Positions 1 through 9,056 of a DNA stretch of 64,000 nt are shown piece by piece (position 1 is the stretch's first letter; each line of letters starts with the position of its first letter). Source of the stretch: Brachyspira innocens ATCC 29796 (GTDB lineage Bacteria > Spirochaetota > Brachyspiria > Brachyspirales > Brachyspiraceae); assembly GCF_000384655.1 (NCBI RefSeq), contig NZ_ARQI01000125.1, positions 24,654 to 88,653 on the forward strand, written 5' to 3'. The notes under the pieces were generated by a model that worked only from the letters and a program-made list of their open reading frames with translations, had not been told where the DNA came from and searched no databases. The position numbers and the translations under genes were made by a program.

Positions 1-1
1 A

Positions 2-205
2 GCTATTGGAAAAGATATTGCAGAAAGACATGCTATATTCTATTACTTTCTTACAAATGTACTAAATGTAGATGAAAAAATAGCAGACGAAGAAGCCTGT
101 TTAATAGAACATGCCATGAGCAGAGATACTGTACATAAGTTTAAAGAGTTTCTTTGCGGATACTGCAAAAAAGAAAATATATTTAATAATGCTAATAAAA
201 ACTAA
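2..205 (+). CDS. DtxR/MntR-family metal-dependent regulator, C-terminal part (partial)
   Basis: The window opens inside a reading frame that runs 67 codons to a TAA. The visible piece begins AIGKDIAERHAIFYYFLTNV and continues with an EACLIEHAMS segment. This matches the metal-binding and dimerisation domain of DtxR/MntR-type iron or manganese repressors, whose usual form is ERH...FL...VLG.DE..A.EEAC..EH..S. The Glu, Cys, Glu and His of EACLIEH are metal-ligand positions in that family. The N-terminal winged helix lies outside the window, so the metal specificity cannot be judged. A strong hairpin follows, so this gene is probably the last of its transcript. Confidence 0.8.
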   Translation, partial: AIGKDIAERHAIFYYFLTNVLNVDEKIADEEACLIEHAMSRDTVHKFKEFLCGYCKKENIFNNANKN

Positions 206-274
206 TAGCATATATTAAAGTTTTTATATTTTAAACTATCTTTATATATTTGAGAATAATTTCATAAAAATAAA

Positions 275-325
275 ATCCGCTGGAATTATTTTTTAATTAA
301 ATATAATTCCAGCGGATAAGTATAT
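275..325. terminator. Bidirectional intrinsic terminator between the DtxR-type gene and lysA
   Basis: A perfect 15-bp inverted repeat, ATCCGCTGGAATTAT at 275-289 and its complement at 303-317, encloses a 13-nt loop. It lies between two convergent genes. The flanks are AT-rich but carry no long T-run on the plus side. Confidence 0.75.
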
Positions 326-334
326 ATTTATTAA

Positions 335-1573
335 TTATATAATTTCACTTTCTATCATCTCATCAAAAGTTTGTCTTTTTCGTATAATGTAATGCTTATC
401 TTTATCTGCCATAATCTGTGCTATAAGAGGTCTTGAATTATAATTGCTTGACATACTAAATCCATAAGCACCAGCATCAAGTAATGCAACATAATCTCCT
501 TCTTCCACTACAGAGCACTCTCTGTCATAGGCAAAAAAGTCAGAACTTTCACATATAGGTCCTACAAAATCATAATTAGATACACTTTCTCTTTTTACTA
601 AAGGATATATCTCATTATAAGCATCGTACATAGCTACCCTTACATAATCGTTCATACCGCCGTCTAATATAACATACTTTCTTCCAAGTTCCTCTTTTAC
701 ATATTCTACTCTCATTATCAAAGCACCAGATTCTGCTACAAAATATCTTCCAGGCTCGGTTGTTACTTTAAGATTCATTTCTTTTAATAGATTTATGCTT
801 TCATTTTTAAACTTATCAAAATCAAAACCAGAATGATCTTTATTATACCTTACCCCATAACCGCCTCCTATATCAATATCGGTTATATTAAATCCCATGC
901 TATTAACTTCGCCTATCAAGTCTTTCATTACTAAAATGGCTCTGTAAAAAGGCTCAGCATCTGTCATTTGAGAACCTATATGCATTGATAAAGACTCTAT
1001 CTCTATATTATCTAATGATTTTAAAAGATTAGCATTTTCTATTATAGTTTTAATACATACCCCAAATTTGTTTCCATTTACACCTGTAGTAATCTTTTCA
1101 TGAGTATGTGCATCAACATTAGGATTAACTCTTATAGAACATTTTACTCTCTTTTTAAGTTCTTTAGCTATATTATTAATTCTTACAGCTTCTGGAATAG
1201 ATTCTATATTAAAACGTTTTATATTAAGCTCAATAGATTTTTTTATCTCTTCTTCTGTTTTTGCCACACCAGAAAATACTATATTACGGGCATTTCCTCC
1301 AGCTTTTATATATTTCAAAGTCTCACCTATAGAAACAACATCTGCCCCAATTCCTTCTTCTACCATCATTTTTAATATAGATAAATTATTCTCAGCCTTA
1401 ACAGCATATGCTATTAATACATCGTCTAAAGATGAAAATATGTCTTTTAAAAATCTTATTTTTTGTAAAATGTCATTTTTTGAATAAAGATAAAAAGGAC
1501 TTCCATAAACTTTTGTAAGTTCTCTTATATCAATATCTTCGCACATTAATATATTATTTTTATAGCCTATCAT
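335..1573 (-). CDS. lysA: Diaminopimelate decarboxylase (LysA)
   Basis: This PLP enzyme decarboxylates meso-diaminopimelate to L-lysine in the cytoplasm, the last step of lysine synthesis. The 412-residue length is normal for LysA. Visible family features are the PLP lysine in YAVKAEN (about K59), HIGSQ, the GGGYG phosphate loop, EPGR, the active-site cysteine in GPICESSD, and the C-terminal DAGAYGFSMSSNYN signature. The start has a clear AGGAG seven bases upstream. The polysaccharide deacetylase gene lies 48 bp upstream on the same strand, so the two may be co-transcribed. Arginine or ornithine decarboxylases of this fold lack the LysA-type C-terminal signature. Confidence 0.93.
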   Translation of the reverse strand: MIGYKNNILMCEDIDIRELTKVYGSPFYLYSKNDILQKIRFLKDIFSSLDDVLIAYAVKAENNLSILKMMVEEGIGADVVSIGETLKYIKAGGNARNIVFSGVAKTEEEIKKSIELNIKRFNIESIPEAVRINNIAKELKKRVKCSIRVNPNVDAHTHEKITTGVNGNKFGVCIKTIIENANLLKSLDNIEIESLSMHIGSQMTDAEPFYRAILVMKDLIGEVNSMGFNITDIDIGGGYGVRYNKDHSGFDFDKFKNESINLLKEMNLKVTTEPGRYFVAESGALIMRVEYVKEELGRKYVILDGGMNDYVRVAMYDAYNEIYPLVKRESVSNYDFVGPICESSDFFAYDRECSVVEEGDYVALLDAGAYGFSMSSNYNSRPLIAQIMADKDKHYIIRKRQTFDEMIESEII

Positions 1574-1621
1574 TATACCGCTCCTATTTTTTTATTAATT
1601 GTTTTTTATAATTTTTTTATA

Positions 1622-2530
1622 TTATTCAAGTTTTTTAGTTAAAACTTCTGTTATATTCACGCTTACTATATTATCTTCATAAAGAAGAGGTAAATTATTT
1701 TCCAAAACCTTTAATGTTTCCTCACTTTGATAATGCCCTATACCAACAGCAATGCCATACTCTTTTGATAATTTAATTAGCTCTCTCCACTGCTTCATTA
1801 TGCTGTCATAATCTCTATCATTATCCAAAAATACATTTCTCTTTGCCGTTCCTACATCATTTTCTAATGCCAAATCATATATCACACTTTCTGCAGAAGT
1901 ATAAGAATCTACAAAATATTTATTATTATTTTTAGCATAGTCAATCATATATGAAACTATATTAATATCCTTACAAGCAAGAGAGCCAGTATGATTATTC
2001 ATTCCATTAGCATAAGGAACTTTTGAAAATGAATAATCTAGTAAATTAAAAACTTCATCTTTATTCATTCCAGTTCTTATTATAGTTTTCTCTCCGAAAT
2101 AACCGCTGCCCTCCATAGGCATATGCAAAATAACATCAACATCATTACTGTATGCCAAATAAGAAAAATCTATACTATGAGGAGAATCTGGAAGCACTGC
2201 AAATGTTATGCCGTATTCATAAGCTAATTGAAAATACCTATCTGTATAATCAAGAGTATTTCCGCTGTCATCTATTATAATAGTTATAAAATTACTGCTT
2301 TCTATGGGTTTTATAATATTATCTAATATAGGTTCTGACATATTAGGAGAATTAATATCTGCTGAATAAAATACATCATTAGTTTTTTTTGATGTTATAG
2401 TTTTTTCAGATGTATAATTTTCATCTGCATATTCAAAACTAATTCCATAATTTTCTTTAACCTTAATAAAGGTAAAAGCAAATACGATAATTATAATAAA
2501 TAAAAATACAAAAATAATTATTCTTTTCAT
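1622..2530 (-). CDS. Divergent polysaccharide deacetylase (YibQ/DUF610 type), membrane-anchored
   Basis: The protein has 302 residues. An N-terminal hydrophobic segment (about residues 3-22) looks like a signal anchor, and a low-complexity linker follows. The catalytic-fold domain (about 80-300) contains ITIIIDDSGN, FAVLPDSPHS, DVILHMPMEG, NGMNNHTGS and GIAVGIGHYQ, in the order of the divergent polysaccharide deacetylase family (PF04748). Members are periplasmic NodB-fold proteins often found near envelope or cell-division genes; the substrate is not established. No strong Shine-Dalgarno precedes the ATG. The family assignment is firm, the activity is inferred. Confidence 0.8.
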   Translation of the reverse strand: MKRIIIFVFLFIIIIVFAFTFIKVKENYGISFEYADENYTSEKTITSKKTNDVFYSADINSPNMSEPILDNIIKPIESSNFITIIIDDSGNTLDYTDRYFQLAYEYGITFAVLPDSPHSIDFSYLAYSNDVDVILHMPMEGSGYFGEKTIIRTGMNKDEVFNLLDYSFSKVPYANGMNNHTGSLACKDINIVSYMIDYAKNNNKYFVDSYTSAESVIYDLALENDVGTAKRNVFLDNDRDYDSIMKQWRELIKLSKEYGIAVGIGHYQSEETLKVLENNLPLLYEDNIVSVNITEVLTKKLE

Positions 2531-2601
2531 AAAAACTAACTAAATAATATTTACTTTTTATGATAATCTAAATATTAATAAAAGTCAATTATATAAAAAT
2601 C

Positions 2602-2886
2602 CTACTTTTCAATCATACTGTCAATGCTTACAACAGAATGTTCTTTGCATTTAGGACATTTAGGGTAAGTTATATTTTTTATAATTTTTGTAAAAAAGGA
2701 ATCTTTTTTATTATCATCATCTGAATTGATTTTCGTTATTACATTTCCATTTTCATCAGTTTCATTATTTTCAAAATCTAATGTAATATCAGAAAAAATA
2801 GAAGGAGCATGCAAGTTTTTATCCGAGCTAAAATAATGTCCGCATTTTGTGCATTTATAAAAGAAAGGCGGTTTATCTCTAAACAT
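2602..2886 (-). CDS. Small zinc-ribbon protein of unknown function
   Basis: This is a 94-residue acidic protein with two CxxC knuckles, CTKCGH near the N-terminus and CPKCKEH near the C-terminus. Together they could hold one zinc ion across the acidic, Asn-rich middle. The start is supported by AAGGAG nine bases upstream. It lies 19 bp downstream of the metallophosphoesterase gene on the same strand, so it is probably the last gene of a three-gene operon (4759 to 2602). I recognise no named family beyond the zinc ribbon. Confidence 0.65.
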   Translation of the reverse strand: MFRDKPPFFYKCTKCGHYFSSDKNLHAPSIFSDITLDFENNETDENGNVITKINSDDDNKKDSFFTKIIKNITYPKCPKCKEHSVVSIDSMIEK

Positions 2887-2905
2887 ATATTAACAACTCC
2901 TTAAA

Positions 2906-3601
2906 CTATATATCTAATACCAATAATTTATTTTGTTCGCTGTCAAAATGATCCGACATGTAAATAACAGCATTATCTTTTTTTATAATACTATACGGCT
3001 TTACCCTATTATGCCCTACTACCTGATTATACCCAACCCAAGAATCCGCAAGCAAATCCTCTGTATCAGCCCATAAAATACCTGCAAATTTACTTAATCC
3101 TCCTCGTCTGAAGGATGCTATATTACAGTCATCTTTATCATTCTTATATACTATATTTACTACGCTTTCAATATTATCAATATCTATATTATCTATATTA
3201 TATTTATTTTTTATATAATCAATCCAGCCATTTGTTATTCCAGCATGCGTAAATATATAATTATTTTCTATATGTATAGGCTTAAATATATTGACATTGC
3301 TATTAAATATCTCATTCATTTCTCTTGCATAGCTTTCTCTATATCTGCTTGCTGTAGGATATCCCACTATATACTGAAAATCATGATTGCCTATAAGAAG
3401 CTCAACATTATCATTATGATTTTTTTTAAACTCTATCACATCTTTAAGATTATTAATTATATCTTCATCATTAAAGCGTACCCAACTGTCATCACTGTAA
3501 TCTCCCATAAATATTATTTTATCAAATTCAGAAAATCTTCCTTCAAGTAATTTCTTCCAGCAGTCTTTTCCATGCAAATCACCTATAACAGCTATTTTCA
3601 T
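2906..3601 (-). CDS. Calcineurin-like metallophosphoesterase
   Basis: The 231-residue protein carries the metallophosphoesterase metal motifs in order: GDLHG near residue 7, MGDYSD near 32, GNHDF near 72, and FTHAG near 113. It should be a cytoplasmic two-metal phosphatase or phosphodiesterase. The substrate cannot be read from the sequence; single-domain enzymes of this type include PrpE/ApaH-like and protein phosphatases. The start has a strong AAGGAGG and lies 3 bp after the stop of the HPr-like gene, so the two are translationally close and almost certainly co-transcribed. Confidence 0.85.
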   Translation of the reverse strand: MKIAVIGDLHGKDCWKKLLEGRFSEFDKIIFMGDYSDDSWVRFNDEDIINNLKDVIEFKKNHNDNVELLIGNHDFQYIVGYPTASRYRESYAREMNEIFNSNVNIFKPIHIENNYIFTHAGITNGWIDYIKNKYNIDNIDIDNIESVVNIVYKNDKDDCNIASFRRGGLSKFAGILWADTEDLLADSWVGYNQVVGHNRVKPYSIIKKDNAVIYMSDHFDSEQNKLLVLDI

Positions 3602-3604
3602 TTT

Positions 3605-4759
3605 TTAAATCCTCCTTGCAAGTCTTAATATATTATGATAATCTATATCTAAATTACTTGTATCTTTTTCTAATACTTTAGCAGTATAAATATTTTCAAA
3701 TTCTTTTTGTAAAATATCCTTAAACTCTTTTATATTATCACTATACTCATCTATATTAGATTTATTATTAATGGAAGGTTCATAATCAGATTTTATCCTA
3801 TCGATTATATTATCTATAACACTATTTTTTATGTCATAAATCTTTCCTATAGTCTGTACTATATTTATTACTCTATACTTATTAGTGTTTGAATTAATAT
3901 CGTCCATCATGTAAATATTAATAGAATAATCTGCTGATTTTCTTTTATCTTCAAGAACATAATCTAAATTTTTTATTGCTTCTTCAACAAAATTATTAAT
4001 TATAACAGTATCATATTCTTCATGCAAATCTTCTATACCTATTAGTTTTTCTATAAATAATTTATCAAACTGATAGGTTAAATATTTTTTTATGTCATTA
4101 AAAAACATATATATATAAAAAAATTTCATATCTTTTCCTTTTATTACACTTATTAGATATGAAATAAAATCCTTCGTTCTGCTTTCTTTTATAGGTATTT
4201 CATAATGTGATGATAAATATTTTATTACATCGTATATATTATTATTGATAACATCAACAATTTTTGTTTTATCGTTATCCTTAATATACAGAATATTATT
4301 ATCCAAATTCAGACTTTCTAAATGAATAGAATCTCTTTTTTCTTTTAAGAGTCTTACTTTATTTTCTATATCATTTTTTACAATTTCCTTTTTGTCTTCA
4401 GGTGTTAAAGATAATATTTCTTTTTCTATATATTTATTATGCTCATCTTCTTTTTCTTTTTCTAATTCTTGTATTTTTTCTAAAGTATAGAACTCTTTTT
4501 TATCAAGTATATCCTCTATTCTTTTGATGTTATTTTCTTTATCATCACCATAAACATACAATTTAAATCTGAATCCGTATTTTACATCAAGCCCCATCAT
4601 TTTTATAAAAGATTTGGCATTAACTCTCTTTCCATCTTGATTTTCTATTTCAATTTTATCATCTATAGTCCTAAAAAAATCAACGATAGAATTAACAATT
4701 TTATTATCAGATGCCAAACTATTTCGGCATTCAAATTCTTTAGATATAAAATCTTCCAT
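3605..4759 (-). CDS. HPr-like domain without catalytic histidine, fused to a large uncharacterised domain
   Basis: The protein has 384 residues from ATG 4759; a GTG two codons earlier is possible. Residues about 20-86 follow the HPr phosphocarrier pattern: a helix, KIEIENQDGKRVNAKS, then MMGLDVKYGF, YVYGDD and a final helix. Ser50 sits where HPr has the regulatory Ser46, but the GLHARP active-site histidine is absent; Asp18/Asn19 occupy that region. The rest is a Glu/Lys-rich helix (about 95-150) and a helical domain I do not recognise, ending LARRI. With the downstream phosphoesterase and zinc-ribbon genes it forms an operon. It cannot act as a normal PTS phosphocarrier; a sensory or binding role is inference. 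Confidence 0.6.
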   Translation of the reverse strand: MEDFISKEFECRNSLASDNKIVNSIVDFFRTIDDKIEIENQDGKRVNAKSFIKMMGLDVKYGFRFKLYVYGDDKENNIKRIEDILDKKEFYTLEKIQELEKEKEDEHNKYIEKEILSLTPEDKKEIVKNDIENKVRLLKEKRDSIHLESLNLDNNILYIKDNDKTKIVDVINNNIYDVIKYLSSHYEIPIKESRTKDFISYLISVIKGKDMKFFYIYMFFNDIKKYLTYQFDKLFIEKLIGIEDLHEEYDTVIINNFVEEAIKNLDYVLEDKRKSADYSINIYMMDDINSNTNKYRVINIVQTIGKIYDIKNSVIDNIIDRIKSDYEPSINNKSNIDEYSDNIKEFKDILQKEFENIYTAKVLEKDTSNLDIDYHNILRLARRI

Positions 4760-4859
4760 AAACACAAGCCTTAATAAGATATTTTCTATAAAATAACATT
4801 AATTTATTAAAATTTCAATAACTTTTTGTATAAATAAGATAAATAAATTAAATAATAAA

Positions 4860-4886
4860 GGCTTATTCCATTTATAGAAATAAGCC
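4860..4886 (-). terminator. Probable terminator of the mutarotase/symporter operon
   Basis: The inverted repeat GGCTTATT (4860-4867) and AATAAGCC (4879-4886) lies about 50 bp downstream of the kelch gene stop. On the minus strand it is followed by a T-rich stretch. Confidence 0.5.
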
Positions 4887-4936
4887 CTTATTTATGGAAA
4901 ACTTTTTAGTTGGATATGTCTTTATTATTATTTATC

Positions 4937-6097
4937 TTATTTAGCCATAATTGTACCAACATACATTTTATCTGTTCTAATTCCTGGTTTAATTTCACCA
5001 TTAATAGAATATATTTTATTTCCTATTAATATCAAACCTTCACCGCAAGGAGCATCAAAAGGAATCTCACCTATTGTTTTCCAAGTATTAGAATCAGAGT
5101 TATAAATCAATATATTACTGTTCCAATTAAATTCATAAGGATCAGCTCCGAAGTATCCAGCTCTGAAATTAGCTAATTCAGTACCTTGAAGATTACCTAA
5201 ATTATAAACAGCATTATCATAAATAGCTTTATTAAATCCGCCTATAACAAGCATTTCACTTTCATTAAGTTTAACGGATACAGCACCAAGCAAAGATATT
5301 CCTTCTCCATTAAGAGCTACTTCAGCAACAGGAGTCCAAGTATTATTAGCAAAATCATATTTATATCCGTCAGTATAAGCTATTGCATCGCCGCCGCTGA
5401 ATACATATATATTGCCGTTTAGTAATTGAGCAACTGCCTGAGTTCTGCTTTCCTTACCAGGTACTGGAGCCAATTCTTTAGCTTCTTTAGTTGTCAAATC
5501 ATATTCATAAAGTTTATTGCTGCCTTTGCCTGCTTGTTTGCCAGTAATTATATATAATTTATTATCTTTATAAACAGCAACTCCATTTTGTAAAGTGAAA
5601 GGCAAATCACCTATTTTTTCAACATTTAATTTATTATCTTTTAATGTAATAAATAATATATCATCATCAGCTTCTGGGTTTGAAGAGCCTCCTATATAAT
5701 ATATACCATCAGCAGTAGTTATAGAAGAACCATATCCCAATTCATTTTCCCAATTAATATGCTCAACTACTTCTAATACACCATTTTTATCTTCAAGCAT
5801 GTATATATCAGAATAAGTTTTTTTAGCTCCTCCGTTTAATACAGATTCTTCAGGGAAATTAGCTCCTCCGCCTACAACTATATATTTATCTCTTAAAGAA
5901 CCATATAAAACTCCAGCTGTACCTATATTTTTGTCCATTCCTGTTTGAGCAGGTAAATGTCCTCCCATTTCCCAAACTATTTTTTTATCAGTTTTTGAAT
6001 CTAGTACATTAGTATTATTATTAGCTGTATTAGTTCCAGAACAGCTAATAACAGATATTGTAAATATAATAGATAAAATTAAACATATTTTTTTCAT
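4937..6097 (-). CDS. Kelch-repeat lipoprotein, cyclically-permuted mutarotase (N-acetylneuraminate epimerase-like)
   Basis: The 386-residue protein begins with a lipoprotein signal peptide (MKKICLILSIIFTISVISC, lipobox ending at Cys19). It continues as a six-bladed kelch propeller with repeated GG and YD/YN...W elements, for example VVGGGANFPE, YYIGGSS, YIITGKQAGK, YVFSGGDA and LVIGGFN. The GANFPE block and overall order match the NanM / cyclically-permuted mutarotase family, which interconverts sialic acid anomers outside the cytoplasm. The SSS symporter lies 27 bp upstream on the same strand, so mutarotation followed by sodium-coupled uptake of sialic acid is the likely job. No nan catabolic genes lie next to it. 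Confidence 0.8.
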   Translation of the reverse strand: MKKICLILSIIFTISVISCSGTNTANNNTNVLDSKTDKKIVWEMGGHLPAQTGMDKNIGTAGVLYGSLRDKYIVVGGGANFPEESVLNGGAKKTYSDIYMLEDKNGVLEVVEHINWENELGYGSSITTADGIYYIGGSSNPEADDDILFITLKDNKLNVEKIGDLPFTLQNGVAVYKDNKLYIITGKQAGKGSNKLYEYDLTTKEAKELAPVPGKESRTQAVAQLLNGNIYVFSGGDAIAYTDGYKYDFANNTWTPVAEVALNGEGISLLGAVSVKLNESEMLVIGGFNKAIYDNAVYNLGNLQGTELANFRAGYFGADPYEFNWNSNILIYNSDSNTWKTIGEIPFDAPCGEGLILIGNKIYSINGEIKPGIRTDKMYVGTIMAK

Positions 6098-6124
6098 ATT
6101 TTATTCCTTAATTATACACTGCCC

Positions 6125-7657
6125 TTATTTATGATTTTTTATAGTAGTAGAATAAGTTAATCCTTTTATTTTTTCTTCAGATGGTTTTCCGAAAGCAAAA
6201 GAAGCTAAGAAAGAACCTATTACACCAACACCTATGATTATAAATGAAATCATGAACTCAAAGATTTTTGGTTTAGCATATCCAGGTATAAATTTAGTAA
6301 GCATTCCAGCAGGATCGCTTATATAGAATGCTACTATAACAGAAAGTATAAATCCTACCCAAACAGCTTTAGTTTCTACTTTATCGAAGAATATACCTAC
6401 CAAGAATACAGCAGCTATAGGACCGCCTAAAAGACCTGTTATAGCTTGGAAGTATAAGAACATATCTCCCTGACCATTATATATAAAGTATATTGCAAGT
6501 ATAGTACTGACTATACCTACTATCCAGCTTGATAATCTTGCAAATTTTAATTTAGAAGCATCTTCCATACCAGGTTTTAAAAACTCTAATATATCAGCTG
6601 TCATACAAGTAGAAACAGAGTTAAGGCTTGAAGATACTGTAGACTGAGCAGCAGCAAATATAGCAGCTATTACAAGTCCTGATATACCAACAGGTAAAGC
6701 ATTTACTACGAAATAAGGAAGTATGGCATTTCCATTAACACTTTCTGGTAATGGAGTTTTGAAATGGAAATAAATATATAAAGCAGAACCCATACCTATA
6801 AATATTACAATACTAGTACAAAGCAAAGGAATATTCATATATAAACTTTTTTTAGCTTCATGTTCGTCTTTGTTTGTAGCATATCTTTGAACTATGTCTT
6901 GGCTTCCTACATATGAATATATTGAATTAAAAAAACCGCCTATTATCATAACCCATATACTGGATTTAGCTAAATCTAAAGAGAAAAAGTCGGGGCTTAT
7001 GATTTTTCCATCATCTGCTAATAATTGAAAACCTTGACCTATTCCTTCAGGAGCAGATGCAAAACCTACTATGATGATAAGGAAAGCTCCCAAAAGAAGT
7101 ACTACTGTTTGTATAGCATCAGACCATAATACAGCTTCTATACCACCCATAGAAGTATAAGCAACACAGAATATGGATACAATAACTGTTATCAATACTG
7201 GATTAAGAGCAGGAAGTACTTGCTGTATAGCCAAAGTAGGAAGATAAATTACTATAGCCATTCTTACAACGTGAAAAAGTATAAATGTTAAACTTCCAAC
7301 TAGTCTGAAAGAGTTATTAAATCTTTTTCCTAAATATTCATAAGCAGTAGTAACATTAACTCTTCTAAAGAATGGTACAAATGTAGGAGCCACCCATAAT
7401 ACTATTAAAATAATACCTAAAGGAGCCATACCCAAAAGCCAGCTGTTATTATAAACAGAAGCTGGTATAGCAATAAATGAAATAGATGATAAAGATGTAG
7501 CATAAATACTCATAGCTGTTACCAAAGCTGGAACCCTTCCGCCTGCTTTAAAATAATCATCTGTTGATTTTGTTCTTTTAGCAAAGAACATACCGATTAA
7601 AAACATTACAACAAAGTATAGTCCGATGACTACCCAGTCAAACCAATGCCAAGCCAT
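6125..7657 (-). CDS. Sodium:solute symporter (SSS family), probable sialic acid transporter
   Basis: The 510-residue protein has about 13 hydrophobic segments, the SSS fold length. It contains the TSMGGIEAVLWSDAIQ signature of transmembrane segment 5, and AAAQSTVSSSLNSVST, the Ser/Thr-rich stretch that forms the second sodium site. The gene pair with a NanM-like mutarotase points to sialic acid (SiaT-like), though SSS members also carry sugars and amino acids. The start has an AGGAG nine bases upstream. Transcription starts from a near-perfect promoter at 7704-7732, with a palindrome covering the predicted start site. Confidence 0.85.
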   Translation of the reverse strand: MAWHWFDWVVIGLYFVVMFLIGMFFAKRTKSTDDYFKAGGRVPALVTAMSIYATSLSSISFIAIPASVYNNSWLLGMAPLGIILIVLWVAPTFVPFFRRVNVTTAYEYLGKRFNNSFRLVGSLTFILFHVVRMAIVIYLPTLAIQQVLPALNPVLITVIVSIFCVAYTSMGGIEAVLWSDAIQTVVLLLGAFLIIIVGFASAPEGIGQGFQLLADDGKIISPDFFSLDLAKSSIWVMIIGGFFNSIYSYVGSQDIVQRYATNKDEHEAKKSLYMNIPLLCTSIVIFIGMGSALYIYFHFKTPLPESVNGNAILPYFVVNALPVGISGLVIAAIFAAAQSTVSSSLNSVSTCMTADILEFLKPGMEDASKLKFARLSSWIVGIVSTILAIYFIYNGQGDMFLYFQAITGLLGGPIAAVFLVGIFFDKVETKAVWVGFILSVIVAFYISDPAGMLTKFIPGYAKPKIFEFMISFIIIGVGVIGSFLASFAFGKPSEEKIKGLTYSTTIKNHK

Positions 7658-7683
7658 AGTTTTGTTCTCCTATAAATAAGTTT

Positions 7684-7732
7684 TTGTTCACGTGAACAAT
7701 TATATTATAGTCAAATAAATTTATATTGTCAA
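7684..7732 (-). promoter_or_regulatory. Consensus sigma-70 promoter plus palindromic operator of the symporter/mutarotase operon
   Basis: On the minus strand TTGACA (7732-7727) and TATAAT (7709-7704) are separated by exactly 17 bp. A perfect 16-bp palindrome, TTGTTCACGTGAACAA, at 7684-7699 covers the predicted +1 (about 7697). This geometry is typical of repression by a dimeric LacI- or GntR-type regulator. I did not see the same palindrome elsewhere in the window, and no LacI/GntR gene is adjacent. Confidence 0.75.
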
Positions 7733-7940
7733 TTGAAAAAGATAAAATATTACAATTTATTACAATTCATCATAAAAAAAATGAAATTTATCACTAAAAA
7801 CACCTGCTAAAATACTTTAAGTAATAACATTTAATAATATTAATATAAAAAATACACATATAACACAGAAATTTAATATGCATATTGATTTTTTGTAAAA
7901 AACTATTACTATATTATATCAAAAATATATTAGTTTTAAT

Positions 7941-8597
7941 ATGGAAAGATATATAGACATCATAAAAAAATCGAATCTCTTTTGCAATATGAATGATAAA
8001 CAGATAATAGTTCTGTTAGAAGATTTCAAATCTGAAAAAAAATATTTTGATAAAGATAATATTATAATAGATGCGGGAGATAAAACTGATAGTATATATA
8101 TTATTTTAAATGGAAGAGTAGAAATTTCAAAAGAATATGATGACACTAGAAAGAATATAGTAAATATATTAACTTACGGAGATATATTTGCAGAAGCATT
8201 AGCTTTTTCTACTAATAAAATATCACCTATACAGGCTATATCATTAGATAAAACTGAAATATTAAAAATAAATATAAAAGATATATTTAACACAAATAAC
8301 AATGATAAAAACATATTTTTACAGAATTTATTAATGGTAATATCTGATAAAAACAAATTTTTAGCATTTAAAAATGATATTTTAAGCCAAAAAAGTTTGA
8401 GAAGCAAAATTACACTATATTTAAAATATATGTCAAATATACAGAAAAGTAAAAATATTGTAATACCTTATAACAGAGACAAACTTGCAGAGTTTATATC
8501 TGCTGACAGAAGTGCATTATCAAGAGAATTGAACAGATTATCAAAAGAAAATATCATAAAACTTGACGGCAATAAAATAACTATTATAAAATTATAA
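7941..8597 (+). CDS. Crp/Fnr-family transcriptional regulator
   Basis: The 218-residue protein has an N-terminal cyclic-nucleotide-binding beta-roll (about 15-120, with IYIILNGRVEIS and LTYGDIFAEALAF). It then has a long linking helix and a Crp-type winged helix (about 150-215, recognition helix near ADRSALSRELNRL). The Arg-Thr/Ser cAMP-contact motif is not evident and the N-terminal iron-sulfur cysteines of Fnr are absent, so the effector is unknown. It is divergent from the symporter operon and convergent with the Rrf2 gene 9 bp away. There is no clear Shine-Dalgarno before the ATG. A short AT-rich hairpin (8597-8615) spans both gene ends. Confidence 0.85.
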   Translation: MERYIDIIKKSNLFCNMNDKQIIVLLEDFKSEKKYFDKDNIIIDAGDKTDSIYIILNGRVEISKEYDDTRKNIVNILTYGDIFAEALAFSTNKISPIQAISLDKTEILKINIKDIFNTNNNDKNIFLQNLLMVISDKNKFLAFKNDILSQKSLRSKITLYLKYMSNIQKSKNIVIPYNRDKLAEFISADRSALSRELNRLSKENIIKLDGNKITIIKL

Positions 8598-8606
8598 ATA
8601 AATGCA

Positions 8607-9047
8607 TCATTTATTCATAAAATCAATATGTTTTTTTCTCTTTCTCACTTCATCAGCTATTTTTTTTATAGTTATTTTTGACATAGATTTCTCAAAATCA
8701 AGCCTTACACTATCAAACTCTTCTCCCAAAACATCAAACATAGCACAGCCTACAGGGCATACATGATTAGGCTCATGAAAATTAAAAAGTCCTCTTTCTT
8801 CTTCTGTGAATACTGCTTCATATATAGAAAGAAGTGTTATATCCTCTTCATCTTTTATAAGTCTGCTTCCTTTTTTATCTGTTTCAACTATTCCAGCAGC
8901 CTGAAGTTTTAATAGTATTCTCCTTATAATAGAAGGATTGGTTTTTACACTTTTGGCAAGCAAATTTGATGTAGTGCCTTCATTTTCAAAAAATGCTATA
9001 CATAATACTATATGAGTAGCTATAGATAATTTTGTATTAATCTTCAT
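8607..9047 (-). CDS. Rrf2-family transcriptional regulator
   Basis: The 146-residue protein has the Rrf2 winged helix at its start (LSIATHIVLCIAFFE, then TTSNLLAKSVKTNPSIIRRIL, then LQAAGIVET). It is followed by the dimerisation helix and a cysteine pair in HVCPVGCAMF. Family members with cysteines there bind an iron-sulfur cluster or sense thiols (IscR, NsrR, CymR types). Here only two cysteines are close together, so a redox role is possible but unproven. The promoter places the start site about three bases before the ATG, with no Shine-Dalgarno. The beta-propeller lipoprotein gene is divergent. Confidence 0.85.
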   Translation of the reverse strand: MKINTKLSIATHIVLCIAFFENEGTTSNLLAKSVKTNPSIIRRILLKLQAAGIVETDKKGSRLIKDEEDITLLSIYEAVFTEEERGLFNFHEPNHVCPVGCAMFDVLGEEFDSVRLDFEKSMSKITIKKIADEVRKRKKHIDFMNK

Positions 9048-9056
9048 AGTAGTATA

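Noticed and set aside
5000..5950. Kelch lipoprotein considered as a generic adhesin or galactose oxidase-like protein
   Set aside because: The GANFPE block, the spacing of the kelch units and the linked SSS symporter fit the NanM/cyclically-permuted mutarotase family better.
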